DNA of 6,367 bases from Pseudomonadota bacterium. GTDB taxonomy: Bacteria; Pseudomonadota; Gammaproteobacteria; Burkholderiales; Gallionellaceae. The DNA lies in the NCBI GenBank assembly GCA_021847165.1, contig JAJZUH010000117.1, positions 1 to 6,367 of the forward strand. Reading direction: 5' to 3'. Position numbers and translations under genes: made by a program. The notes beneath the pieces were generated by a model. It did no database searches. It had not been told where the DNA came from and worked only from the letters and a program-made list of their open reading frames with translations. This document shows, in pieces, positions 1 through 6,367 of the stretch. Position 1 is the stretch's first letter, and every line of letters starts with the position of its first letter.

Positions 1-72
1 GCGGCGCAGCCACCGTTGCCGGGCAGCGCACTTTGCGGAAGGGCGGCATTTTGCTGATTTCACCCCCGCCTG
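1..72 (-). other. Downstream of the SPOR gene; possible start of another gene cut by the window edge
   Basis: After the SPOR stop there is no hairpin followed by a T-run, so transcription may continue leftward. Two frames could start a gene and stay open to the edge: a GTG at 61-63, preceded by AGGCGGGG, reading MKSAKCRPSAKCAARQR (initiator shown as Met); and an ATG at 47-49 reading MPPFRKVRCPATVAAP, with no well-spaced ribosome site. With 16 to 21 codons neither resembles a family I can name. The stretch may equally be non-coding. Confidence 0.2.
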
Positions 73-888
73 TCAATTATTGCATGCCGCGACCTTGAGC
101 TCGCTCTCGGGAAATTCCTGCTGCAAGGCATTGAGCTTGTCCGTCGTCCCCGAATCCAGATCGCGGATAAGGAATACGGTGTACTTGAGTTTGCTGGTAC
201 GTTCGCCCACCTTGGCGGTACGTACGTCCTTGGTGCGCAACATGGCGATATACTTTTCCGCGGCATCCCTGGTCTTGAACACTCCCAACGAGATTGCGTT
301 CTGCCACTTCCCTTTTTCCTGCACCACGAAGTAATCCTTTACCCCGCGTTCTTTCAGTTGCGCGATCTTTTTCTCCACATTGGCCCGCTTCTTCAACGGC
401 GGGATGTACACCCAGTAGCCATGATTGCGCTCCACGGCGTGCTGGGTCAGATTGTCGCCCAGCTTGAGCACAGCCAGGGCCTGTTGCGCACGCGACAGGT
501 CATCGCCCGAGAATTCGCCCCACTCTGCACATTTGGCAGTGTTAAGCGGCGCACTCGCCGATACGGCAACCGGTGGATGTACCGGCGCCGGTGCAGCAAC
601 AGGCGTAGACACCGCTGGCAAATGAGTTGCCGTGTGGGGGGCGGCCGAGGCAGGGCCGCTCGCCGCAGGTGCCGAGACCGGCGACAAGGTCAGGCTCAGG
701 CCGGTGGTCTCGCTTGACGGCGCTACGGCAGAAGCGGGTAACGCATCCAGCAACCTGATCTTGTCCGGATGCAATGCGGCCTGCAGTGCTCCCGAGTCTG
801 CATCCTCGGTCAGCAAATTGCCCCAGCGCATCCAGCCGAACAATGCCAGGTTGGCCAGCAACAACAATCCCACGATCCACTTCGTCAT
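73..888 (-). CDS. SPOR domain-containing membrane-anchored protein
   Basis: The 271-residue product has a short N-terminus, one hydrophobic span at about 4-20 (single-pass inner membrane, C-terminus in the periplasm predicted), an Ala/Pro/Ser-rich linker at about 51-116 suited to crossing the periplasm, and a SPOR-like domain at about 157-228 (from YWVYIPPLKK to the end of a second helix, with ISLGVFKTRDAAEKY at 199-213). SPOR domains bind peptidoglycan glycan strands stripped of stem peptides and often bring proteins to the division septum. After the domain comes a tail of about 43 residues with a further beta-alpha stretch. Two cysteines, Cys120 before and Cys269 after the domain, could form a disulfide that closes it; this is inference. 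The ATG at 886-888 overlaps the coaX stop (ATGA). SPOR proteins next to birA-coaX are a familiar betaproteobacterial arrangement. It is not FtsN, DamX or DedD by obvious sequence, so no symbol is given. Confidence 0.88.
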   Translation of the reverse strand: MTKWIVGLLLLANLALFGWMRWGNLLTEDADSGALQAALHPDKIRLLDALPASAVAPSSETTGLSLTLSPVSAPAASGPASAAPHTATHLPAVSTPVAAPAPVHPPVAVSASAPLNTAKCAEWGEFSGDDLSRAQQALAVLKLGDNLTQHAVERNHGYWVYIPPLKKRANVEKKIAQLKERGVKDYFVVQEKGKWQNAISLGVFKTRDAAEKYIAMLRTKDVRTAKVGERTSKLKYTVFLIRDLDSGTTDKLNALQQEFPESELKVAACNN

Positions 889-1607
889 GCTTCCGTCTCT
901 CCAATGATCTGCAAACCTTGTAGCACCAGATTGTCCATCCGCTCCGCAGGCAGGTCCAGATGCGGCCGGACGACGTCCACCGCACCGCCGCCGAGCAGGC
1001 AGTGCACCGGGCCGCCGCGCGCCTGCAGCAATCCGAACTGATGGCGGACGGCACCGAGCGTGGCGCGCAGCATGCCGCTGTGGATGGCATCCGCCGTGTT
1101 ACGGGGAAAATCCCGCAGCGCCCCCTGTTCGGCATCGAGCTGTGCAGTATTCGTCGCCAGGCTGTGCTGCATCAGGCTGACGCCGGGCAGGATGAGCCCG
1201 CCGAGGAACTCGCCCTGCGCGGAGAGCGCATCGATCGTCGTCGCCGTCCCGCAGTTCACCACCAGGCATGCGCCCCGCACATGCCGCCATGCAGCGATCA
1301 GCGCCGCCCAGCGGTCGCTGCCCAGCCGTTCCGGCTGTTCGTAGCCGTTACGCACGCCGCATTGCCCGGCACGCGCCGTCACGAATTCCACCGGGCATGC
1401 CCACCGGTTGCAGACGGTACGCATGCACTGCGCCATCGCCTCGCCCGCCACATTGGAAGCCAGTATCCGTGCCGGCACCGGCAATGCCGCGAAGGCATGC
1501 TGCAACACCACCCATTCCGTGTTGCCTACCACTCCCTGATGCAGCCATCTTCCGTCCTGCACCAGCGCCCATTTGCAGCGGCTGTTTCCCACGTCCAGCA
1601 GTAGCAC
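885..1607 (-). CDS. coaX: Type III pantothenate kinase
   Basis: CoaX phosphorylates pantothenate to 4'-phosphopantothenate, the first step of coenzyme A synthesis, in the cytoplasm. It belongs to the ASKHA (acetate and sugar kinase/Hsc70/actin) fold. At 240 residues it is normal for the family. The N-terminal phosphate-binding motif LDVGNS is at 4-9, PERLGSDRW at 92-100 contains the expected catalytic Asp98, and the second nucleotide motif NCGTATTID is at 118-126. GGLILPG (136-142) and SGMLRATLGAV (177-187) are further family blocks, and the LGGGA stretch at 205-209 is the adenosine-side motif. The start is a GTG at 1605-1607 lying immediately after the birA TAA; GAGGAAGG upstream inside birA supplies the ribosome site, and the conserved N-terminus leaves no room for a later start. 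The stop overlaps the ATG of the SPOR gene by 4 bases. CoaX proteins need a monovalent cation and are not inhibited by CoA (family knowledge). Confidence 0.95.
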   Translation of the reverse strand: MLLLDVGNSRCKWALVQDGRWLHQGVVGNTEWVVLQHAFAALPVPARILASNVAGEAMAQCMRTVCNRWACPVEFVTARAGQCGVRNGYEQPERLGSDRWAALIAAWRHVRGACLVVNCGTATTIDALSAQGEFLGGLILPGVSLMQHSLATNTAQLDAEQGALRDFPRNTADAIHSGMLRATLGAVRHQFGLLQARGGPVHCLLGGGAVDVVRPHLDLPAERMDNLVLQGLQIIGETEA

Positions 1608-2600
1608 TTATGCCTTCCTCAGGCTGACTTCGCCCGCATTGAACGTCTGCGTCCCCTGCGCCGTCTCCAGGCGCAAGGCCCCCCCCTCCGTCACGCCCAG
1701 CACCGTGCCTGCAACCTGCGATCCGTCTGGCAGCCACAATGCTACCGGGCGTTGCTGGAATACGTGCCGGCTTTCCCACTCCGCCCGCAAGGGCGCAAAA
1801 CCGCTCTCGGCGAACCCGCGCAGCACCGGCAGCAAATGCTTCAATAATACCGCAAGCACAAGGTTGCGCTCGGGCGGTGCCTTACCCTGCACGGCCAGAT
1901 CGCTTACCGCCTGGTCGATGCGATCGCGCAGCGCCTCCGGCACGGCAAGATTGAGACCGATGCCGATCACCACCGCGCTGGGACCAAGCATATCGCCCTG
2001 CGCTTCGATCAATATGCCGGCCAGCTTGCCATCGTTCAGCAACACATCGTTCGGCCACTTCAATCCTGCGCCCTGCACACCGAGCTCGGCCAAAGCACGC
2101 ATCATGGCGACGCCGACTGCCAGGCTCAGCCCCGACAGCGCGGCAAGCCCGCTCCCGAAGCGCCACAACAGGGAAAAAGTGAGCGCATCACCCAGGCCGG
2201 CATGCCATGTCCTGCCGAGGCGGCCGCGCCCGGCAGTCTGGTATTCCACCGCCAGCACCGTGGCACTTGGCTCGCCTTGTGCGGCGCGCCGCAGCAACAA
2301 CGCATTACTGGAGGGGGCATGGTCGAGGATCTCGATGCGCAGTCCATCCTGCATCTCTCCGAGCGCGGCGTGGATGAGTTCTGCATCCAGCCACTGCAGC
2401 GGGCGCGCCAGCCGATAGCCCCGCCCGCGCACACTATATAAAGTCAGGCCGAACTTACCGGCATCCTGCAAGGCATTGGATACGGTGGCGCGCGTGACGC
2501 CGCATTGCCTTGCCAGCACTTCGCCGGAATGGAATTCGCCATCGGCCAGCAGGCGCAGCAACGCGAACGTCAAAGGTTTGGGCGATTCGGTTGCGCTCAT
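1608..2600 (-). CDS. birA: Biotin--[acetyl-CoA-carboxylase] ligase / biotin operon repressor BirA
   Basis: BirA activates biotin to biotinyl-5'-AMP and transfers it to the carrier lysine of acetyl-CoA carboxylase (AccB); forms with a DNA-binding domain also repress biotin genes. With the start used here it has 330 residues, close to E. coli BirA (321). Residues about 9-65 form a winged helix (helix-turn-helix near GVTRATVSNAL at 34-44, wing near VRGRGYRL at 57-64), so this is the two-function type. The ligase domain has the biotin/adenylate loop GRGRLGRTW at 124-132, KWPNDVL at 181-187 and GKLAGIL at 191-197, where Lys192 matches the active-site lysine. The C-terminal SH3-like domain (about 282-330) ends with the typical GEVSLR. 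I chose the ATG at 2598-2600 because it forms an ATGA overlap with the patatin stop; a TTG 15 bases upstream (2613-2615) is possible but lacks a better ribosome site. No biotin operator or bio gene lies in the window. Confidence 0.95.
   Translation of the reverse strand: MSATESPKPLTFALLRLLADGEFHSGEVLARQCGVTRATVSNALQDAGKFGLTLYSVRGRGYRLARPLQWLDAELIHAALGEMQDGLRIEILDHAPSSNALLLRRAAQGEPSATVLAVEYQTAGRGRLGRTWHAGLGDALTFSLLWRFGSGLAALSGLSLAVGVAMMRALAELGVQGAGLKWPNDVLLNDGKLAGILIEAQGDMLGPSAVVIGIGLNLAVPEALRDRIDQAVSDLAVQGKAPPERNLVLAVLLKHLLPVLRGFAESGFAPLRAEWESRHVFQQRPVALWLPDGSQVAGTVLGVTEGGALRLETAQGTQTFNAGEVSLRKA
1613..1620 (-). promoter_or_regulatory. Ribosome-binding site GAGGAAGG for the GTG start of coaX
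   Basis: This purine-rich stretch lies inside the last codons of birA. Its AAGG part ends 5 bases before the coaX GTG and its GAGG part 9 bases before it. It supports initiation at the GTG directly after the birA stop rather than translation of coaX only by readthrough. Confidence 0.65.
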
Positions 2601-3772
2601 TGCGGCATGTCGCAACCGGCGGCGGTCTTGTCATAACCGAGAAAAGCGACGATCTCGTCGCGGCGCTTCATGGCGTCCTGATAGCCCAGTTCGATCAACG
2701 CCTGGCAATAGTATTTGTCGAACAATAAATAACTCACCAGATTGGCCCCGCTGCGATGCATCACGCCCGCCGAACGCAGCAGCAGGCGAATGGTCCACGG
2801 CAAACGCGCGATATGCCGTTCGGCCACCCGCTCCAGGGGTTGGCTGGGCGTAATGACGAGCACATCGATATGCCGCACGGCGGTAGCCGAGCGCAGCTCT
2901 TCGGGAATCAGATTGACGATGGTATTCATGCGCTGCAGTCGCTCCAGGTCGAGCTCCAGCCCATCCATGAAGATGCTGTCCAGCGCATGGCCGGCGATCT
3001 GCGCCAGCGAAGGATAGGCGTCCATCTTGTTGCGCCGCCCTTCCTCGTCGTCGGCATGCCAGGCGCCCATCAGCATCACCTTGTCCGCCCCCAGGTGCAG
3101 CGCGGAACTGATCGGCGCGATCTGGCGCACGGAGCCGTCGCCGAAATATTCGCGGTGGATGTGCACCGCCGGGAAGATGAAAGGAATGGCTGCAGATGCC
3201 AGCAGGTGCTCGATGCCGATTTTCGTCTCCACCCCGAGACGGCGCGTGCGCTTCCATGGCTGCAGGCCCGGCGCCCCCTGATAGAACGTGACCGAATGCC
3301 CCGATCCGTAGCCGGAGGCCGTGATCCCCAACGCATGCAGCGCGCCCGCTTCAATGCTGTCCTGTATCTTGTCGCACGGCAGCGTCCGCTCCAGGAATCT
3401 TCCCAATGGGGAATTGTCCAGCAGAGAAACGCGATTCAGGCGATTGATGCCCAGCAAACTCAGGAACAATCCGGCCAGCCAGCGCCCGCTGTTCATCAGC
3501 ACTCCCAGCACGTCGGCACGATAAATGTCGCTCACCTGCGCATGCATCCAGATACCCAGCAGGTATTTCACGCCCTTGCGGAATTGCCGCGCATTCACCG
3601 CCAGCGTCACCGCATTCAGCGCGCCGGCCGAGGTACCGCAGATGATCTGGAACGGGGACGGCGAACGGCGCGGCGTCAGGTCGGCGATGGCCTTGAGCAC
3701 GCCGACCTGGTAGGCCGCGCGGGCACCGCCGCCGGTGAGGATGAGTGCGATCTTTTGCGGAGTCTGGACCAT
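2597..3772 (-). CDS. Patatin-like phospholipase family protein
   Basis: This is a patatin-fold lipid acyl hydrolase of 391 residues, expected to cleave acyl esters of phospholipids or related lipids through a Ser-Asp dyad. The oxyanion-hole motif GGGARA is at 14-19, the nucleophile elbow GTSAG at 46-50 gives Ser48, and DGS at 212-214 gives the catalytic Asp212. The conserved SAAIPFIFPAV stretch (193-203) precedes the Asp as in other members. Most patatins have DGG or DGA at the Asp; DGS is a mild variant. There is no signal peptide; the first strand (IALILTGGG) begins at residue 8, so a cytoplasmic location, perhaps membrane-associated, is likely. A hydrophobic stretch near 98-109 (WLAGLFLSLLGI) could contact membrane. 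The ATG at 3770-3772 has AAGGG about 5 bases upstream. The stop overlaps the birA ATG by 4 bases (ATGA). The exact substrate cannot be told from sequence. Confidence 0.93.
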   Translation of the reverse strand: MVQTPQKIALILTGGGARAAYQVGVLKAIADLTPRRSPSPFQIICGTSAGALNAVTLAVNARQFRKGVKYLLGIWMHAQVSDIYRADVLGVLMNSGRWLAGLFLSLLGINRLNRVSLLDNSPLGRFLERTLPCDKIQDSIEAGALHALGITASGYGSGHSVTFYQGAPGLQPWKRTRRLGVETKIGIEHLLASAAIPFIFPAVHIHREYFGDGSVRQIAPISSALHLGADKVMLMGAWHADDEEGRRNKMDAYPSLAQIAGHALDSIFMDGLELDLERLQRMNTIVNLIPEELRSATAVRHIDVLVITPSQPLERVAERHIARLPWTIRLLLRSAGVMHRSGANLVSYLLFDKYYCQALIELGYQDAMKRRDEIVAFLGYDKTAAGCDMPQ

Positions 3773-3787
3773 GGTCGCCCTTCGCGA

Positions 3788-4027
3788 TCAGGCCTCATCC
3801 GGCTCCGCATGGACCGCATCCAGTGCATCCTTCAGGGTCTCTTCGGGCAGCGCATTCAGGGTCTCGGACAGCATCTCTGCCGCCTCTACCGCATTGGGTT
3901 GCAGCAATGCAGCGTCAGCGTTGGCCACCAGCACGGCCGCCGCACCCACCACCTTGAGCAGGCGGGCGCGCTCGCTCATCAGCATCTCGATCTCCTGGCT
4001 CAACAACTCGACTTCATGCTTGTTCAT
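3788..4027 (-). CDS. Small acidic helical protein of unknown function (79 aa)
   Basis: I do not recognise this family. The ATG at 4025-4027 is preceded by a perfect AGGAGG, which makes this short frame a convincing gene although it is buried in a longer open frame overlapping maeB. The 79-residue product has about 16 acidic and 5 basic residues (net near -11). Residues 1-25 look like an amphipathic helix with leucine, isoleucine and methionine spaced between charges, possibly a short coiled coil. Residues 24-43 are Ala/Val/Leu-rich but contain Asn and Asp, so a membrane span is unlikely. The C-terminal third is acidic (PEETLKDALD at 61-70, ending EPDEA). There is no cysteine, no signal peptide and no recognisable catalytic motif. 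It starts 8 bases after maeB stops and ends 15 bases before the patatin gene, so it is probably cotranscribed with both. A role as partner or regulator of a neighbour is only a guess. Confidence 0.8.
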   Translation of the reverse strand: MNKHEVELLSQEIEMLMSERARLLKVVGAAAVLVANADAALLQPNAVEAAEMLSETLNALPEETLKDALDAVHAEPDEA

Positions 4028-4031
4028 TATT

Positions 4032-4037
4032 CCTCCT
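4032..4037 (-). promoter_or_regulatory. Perfect Shine-Dalgarno AGGAGG overlapping the maeB stop codon
   Basis: Read on the minus strand the junction is TAGGAGGAATAATG. The maeB stop TAG shares its last two bases with AGGAGG, which sits 4 bases before the ATG of the 79-residue gene. It is the strongest ribosome-binding site in the window and decides the start of the small gene. Ribosomes finishing maeB would terminate on top of this site, so translation of the two genes may be coupled. Confidence 0.85.
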
Positions 4038-6306
4038 AGTATTTCTTGACGCCGGCGACAGCCAGCGCACTCATGTTGACGATGCGGCGCACGGTAGCGG
4101 TCGAGGTCAGTATATGCACCGACCTGTTCGCCCCCAGCAGGATGGAACCGATGGTGATGCCCTCGCCCGCCGTGATCTTGAGCAGATTGTAGGCGATGTT
4201 CGCCGCGTCCAGATTCGGCATGATCAGCAGGTTCGCCTCGCCCTTCAGGCGCGAGGCCGGGAAAGTCTGCAGGCGCAGGGACTCCGACAGCGCTGCGTCG
4301 CCATGCATCTCGCCCTCCACCTCGAGCTCGGGCGCCAGCTGTTCCAGCAGTTCGCGCGCATGGCTCATCTTGTGCGCCGAATCGTCCCTGTGGCTGCCGA
4401 AATTGGAATGCGACAGCAGCGCAGCCTTGGGCACCAGGCCGAAGCGGCGCACCTCGGCGGCGGCCAGCAGGGTCATCGCGGCGATCTGCTCCGCGGTCGG
4501 ATCCAGGTTCACATGCGTATCGCAGATGAACAGGGTGTGGCCGGGCAGCATCAGGATGTTCATCGCCGCATACACGTTGGCGCCCGGATGCTTGCCGATG
4601 ACCTCGTCGATATAGCGCAGATGGTTCAGCGGTTGCGATACCGTGCCGCACAGCATGGCATCGGCGGCGTCCATGCGCACGAGCATCGCTGCGATCAGCG
4701 TGTTGCGGCGGCGCATCTCGCGCTTGGCCGTATCCAGCGTCACGCCGCGGCGCTGCATCAGCCGGTGGTATTCGGCACAATATTCGCGATAACGGCTGTC
4801 GCTTTCCGGATTCACCAGCTCGAAATGCTCGCCGGCACGGATACGCAGCCCCAGCCGCGCGATGCGCTGCTCGATCACCGCCGGCCGTCCGACCAGAATG
4901 GGGCTGGCGATGCCCTCGTCCACCACCGTCTGAACCGCATGCAGCACGCGCTCGTCCTCGCCCTCGGCATAAACCAGGCGCTTCGGGTTCTTTTTCGCGA
5001 ATTCGAACACCGGCTTCATCAGCATGTTCGAGTGGTAGAGGAATTGCGACAACTGCTCGCGATAGATTGCCATATCGGCAATCGGGCGCTGTGCCACCCC
5101 GCTGTCCATCGCCGCCTGCGCGACGGCGGGTGCAATGCGCGTGATCAGGCGCGGATCGAAGGGTTTGGGGATCAGGTACTCGGTGCCGAAGGAGAGGCTC
5201 TCCTCGCCATAGACTTCCGCCACCGCATCGGATTGCTCTGCCTGGGCCAGTTCGGCGATGGCATGCACCGCCGCGAGCTTCATCGCCTCATTGATGGCGA
5301 CGGCGCCGACATCCAGCGCACCGCGGAAGATGTAGGGAAAGCACAGCGCATTGTTCACCTGATTGGGATAGTCGGAACGGCCGGTCGCAATGATCGCGTC
5401 GGGGCGTGCCGCCTTTGCCAGCTCCGGCAGGATCTCCGGCGTCGGGTTGGCCAGCGCAAAGATCAGCGGTCTGGCCGCCATCTGCTCCACCATCTCCGGT
5501 TTCAGCACGCCGCCCGCAGACAGCCCCAGAAACACATCCGCCCCGGCGATGACCTCGCCCAGCGTGCGCGCCGAGGTCTGCACGGCGTAGCGCGCTTTGT
5601 TGTCGTCCATTTCTTCGGTACGGCCCTGGTACACCACCCCCTGGATATCGGTGACGACGATGTTCTCCATCCTCACACCCAGACTCACCAGCATGTCCAG
5701 GCAAGCCAGGGCCGCGGCTCCCGCACCGCTCACCACCAGCCTGATGTCCCCGATCTTCTTGCCCACCACCTTGAGGCCGTTCAACAACGCGGCTCCGACG
5801 ATGATGGAAGTACCGTGCTGGTCGTCGTGGAACACCGGGATACGCATGCGTTCGCGCAGCTTGCGCTCGATGTAGAAGCACTCCGGCGCCTTGATGTCCT
5901 CCAGATTGATGCCGCCGAAGGTCGGCTCCAGCGCAGCGATGATGTCCACCAGCTTGTCCGGGTCGCGTTCGTCGATCTCCAGATCGAACACGTCGATGCC
6001 GGCGAATTTCTTGAACAGCACGCCCTTGCCTTCCATGACGGGCTTGGCCGCCAGCGGGCCGATAGCCCCCAGGCCCAGCACCGCCGTGCCGTTGCTGATG
6101 ACGGCCACCAGGTTGCCGCGCGCGGTCATGTTGCGCACTTCGGCCGGGTCGGCCACGATGAGTTCGCAGGCTGCCGCCACGCCCGGCGAATACGCCAGCG
6201 CCAGATCGCGCTGCGTGATCATCGGCTTGGTGGGATGGACCGAGACCTTGCCCGCCGGAGCCTGGCGGTGATACTGCAGCGCAGCTTCGCGCAACTGTTT
6301 ATCCAT
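4036..6306 (-). CDS. maeB: Malic enzyme with C-terminal phosphotransacetylase-like domain (MaeB type)
   Basis: This cytoplasmic enzyme oxidatively decarboxylates malate to pyruvate and CO2, most likely with NADP. At 756 residues it has the usual length of the MaeB hybrid family. The malic domain (about 1-425) shows YSPGV at 39-43 with the likely catalytic Tyr39, a Lys-rich [10 protein letters not shown] stretch at 91-100 that should carry the catalytic Lys, NLEDI at 134-138 and FHDDQHGT at 159-166 supplying acidic metal ligands, and a Rossmann glycine motif GAGAAAL at 194-200. ANPTPEI (286-292) and [11 protein letters not shown] (309-319) are further family motifs. Residues about 430-756 form a phosphotransacetylase-like domain; in characterised MaeB proteins this part is regulatory (acetyl-CoA sensing) rather than a working transacetylase. 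The ATG at 6304-6306 has only a weak upstream GAG as ribosome site, but the conserved N-terminus starts right after it. It is the first gene of the apparent operon. NADP versus NAD preference is inferred from the family, not read from residues. Confidence 0.96.
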   Translation of the reverse strand: MDKQLREAALQYHRQAPAGKVSVHPTKPMITQRDLALAYSPGVAAACELIVADPAEVRNMTARGNLVAVISNGTAVLGLGAIGPLAAKPVMEGKGVLFKKFAGIDVFDLEIDERDPDKLVDIIAALEPTFGGINLEDIKAPECFYIERKLRERMRIPVFHDDQHGTSIIVGAALLNGLKVVGKKIGDIRLVVSGAGAAALACLDMLVSLGVRMENIVVTDIQGVVYQGRTEEMDDNKARYAVQTSARTLGEVIAGADVFLGLSAGGVLKPEMVEQMAARPLIFALANPTPEILPELAKAARPDAIIATGRSDYPNQVNNALCFPYIFRGALDVGAVAINEAMKLAAVHAIAELAQAEQSDAVAEVYGEESLSFGTEYLIPKPFDPRLITRIAPAVAQAAMDSGVAQRPIADMAIYREQLSQFLYHSNMLMKPVFEFAKKNPKRLVYAEGEDERVLHAVQTVVDEGIASPILVGRPAVIEQRIARLGLRIRAGEHFELVNPESDSRYREYCAEYHRLMQRRGVTLDTAKREMRRRNTLIAAMLVRMDAADAMLCGTVSQPLNHLRYIDEVIGKHPGANVYAAMNILMLPGHTLFICDTHVNLDPTAEQIAAMTLLAAAEVRRFGLVPKAALLSHSNFGSHRDDSAHKMSHARELLEQLAPELEVEGEMHGDAALSESLRLQTFPASRLKGEANLLIMPNLDAANIAYNLLKITAGEGITIGSILLGANRSVHILTSTATVRRIVNMSALAVAGVKKY

Positions 6307-6340
6307 GGTGATCTCGACGTCCGGTGTGAATCTCGCGCCG

Positions 6341-6346
6341 ATTATA
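6341..6346 (-). promoter_or_regulatory. Putative sigma-70 -10 box (TATAAT) upstream of maeB
   Basis: The minus strand carries a perfect TATAAT ending 34 bases before the maeB ATG, which would place the transcript start near 6334 and give a leader of about 28 bases. The matching -35 region falls at or past the right edge: CGGACA at 6362-6367 shares GACA with the consensus but at a short 15-base spacing. TTGCAC (6354-6359) is only 7 bases away and cannot be the -35 box. The call rests on the -10 hexamer and its position. It may drive the whole gene set, since no other promoter is evident between genes. Confidence 0.5.
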
Positions 6347-6367
6347 GCTCAGCGTGCAATTTGTCCG

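Noticed and set aside
29..54. Imperfect direct repeat GCACTTTGC / GCATTTTGC (about 28-36 and 46-54)
   Set aside because: Only two short copies with one mismatch; no further copies or dyad symmetry, so chance is the simplest explanation.
960..2418. Two plus-strand open frames (960-1604 and 1573-2418) opposite coaX and birA
   Set aside because: Low-complexity Arg/Ala/Pro/Ser composition, no family motif, and full overlap with well-supported genes on the other strand.
2598..2615. TTG at 2613-2615 as the birA start (335 residues)
   Set aside because: TTG is a rare start, no better ribosome site precedes it, and the ATG at 2598-2600 gives the common ATGA overlap and a length nearer to other BirA proteins. 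It is not excluded.
3773..3787. Possible terminator or promoter in the 15-base gap before the patatin gene
   Set aside because: Too short to hold a hairpin with T-run or a -35/-10 pair; it holds only the AAGGG ribosome site.
2756..4039. A 427-codon open frame on the plus strand opposite the patatin gene and the small gene
   Set aside because: The product is rich in His, Gln and Arg with no recognisable motif, it lies antisense to a clear patatin with intact active-site motifs, and long antisense frames are common in GC-rich coding DNA.
6336..6367. tRNA-like start on the plus strand (TATAGCTCAG) at the right edge
   Set aside because: TAGCTCAG resembles the beginning of a tRNA D arm, but the following bases lack the GG of the D loop and the pairing GAGC, and the same bases are explained as the complement of a TATAAT box upstream of maeB.

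Overview
The window looks like an ordinary chromosomal segment of a GC-rich betaproteobacterium. The birA-coaX-SPOR gene order and the style of the proteins suggest relatives of Gallionellaceae/Nitrosomonadales or a neighbouring order. This placement is inference from family resemblance; the window contains no rRNA or marker gene that could settle it. I see no mobile element, tRNA, CRISPR array, phage gene or repeat family.

All genes lie on the minus strand, so they read from the right edge to the left edge. From the right: a putative promoter with a TATAAT box (6341-6346); maeB, a malic enzyme with a C-terminal phosphotransacetylase-like domain (4036-6306); a small acidic 79-residue protein of unknown function (3788-4027); a patatin-like phospholipase (2597-3772); birA, biotin ligase/repressor (1608-2600); coaX, type III pantothenate kinase (885-1607); and a membrane-anchored SPOR-domain protein (73-888). 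The last 72 bases at the left edge may hold the start of another gene, but too little is present to name it.

The genes are packed like one operon. Gaps are 8 and 15 bases for the first two junctions, then a 4-base ATGA overlap, a direct stop-start abutment, and another ATGA overlap. No terminator-like hairpin is visible at any junction. The metabolic link is loose but sensible: malic enzyme makes pyruvate and reducing power, BirA attaches biotin to acetyl-CoA carboxylase, CoaX starts coenzyme A synthesis from pantothenate, and the patatin protein may act on lipids. The SPOR protein belongs to envelope or division biology.

I find no clearly new biological system. The points most worth a second look are the in-frame birA-TAA-GTG-coaX junction, one stop codon away from the BirA-CoaX fusion known in some betaproteobacteria; the uncharacterised 79-residue protein between maeB and the patatin gene; and the tight coupling signals across the operon.
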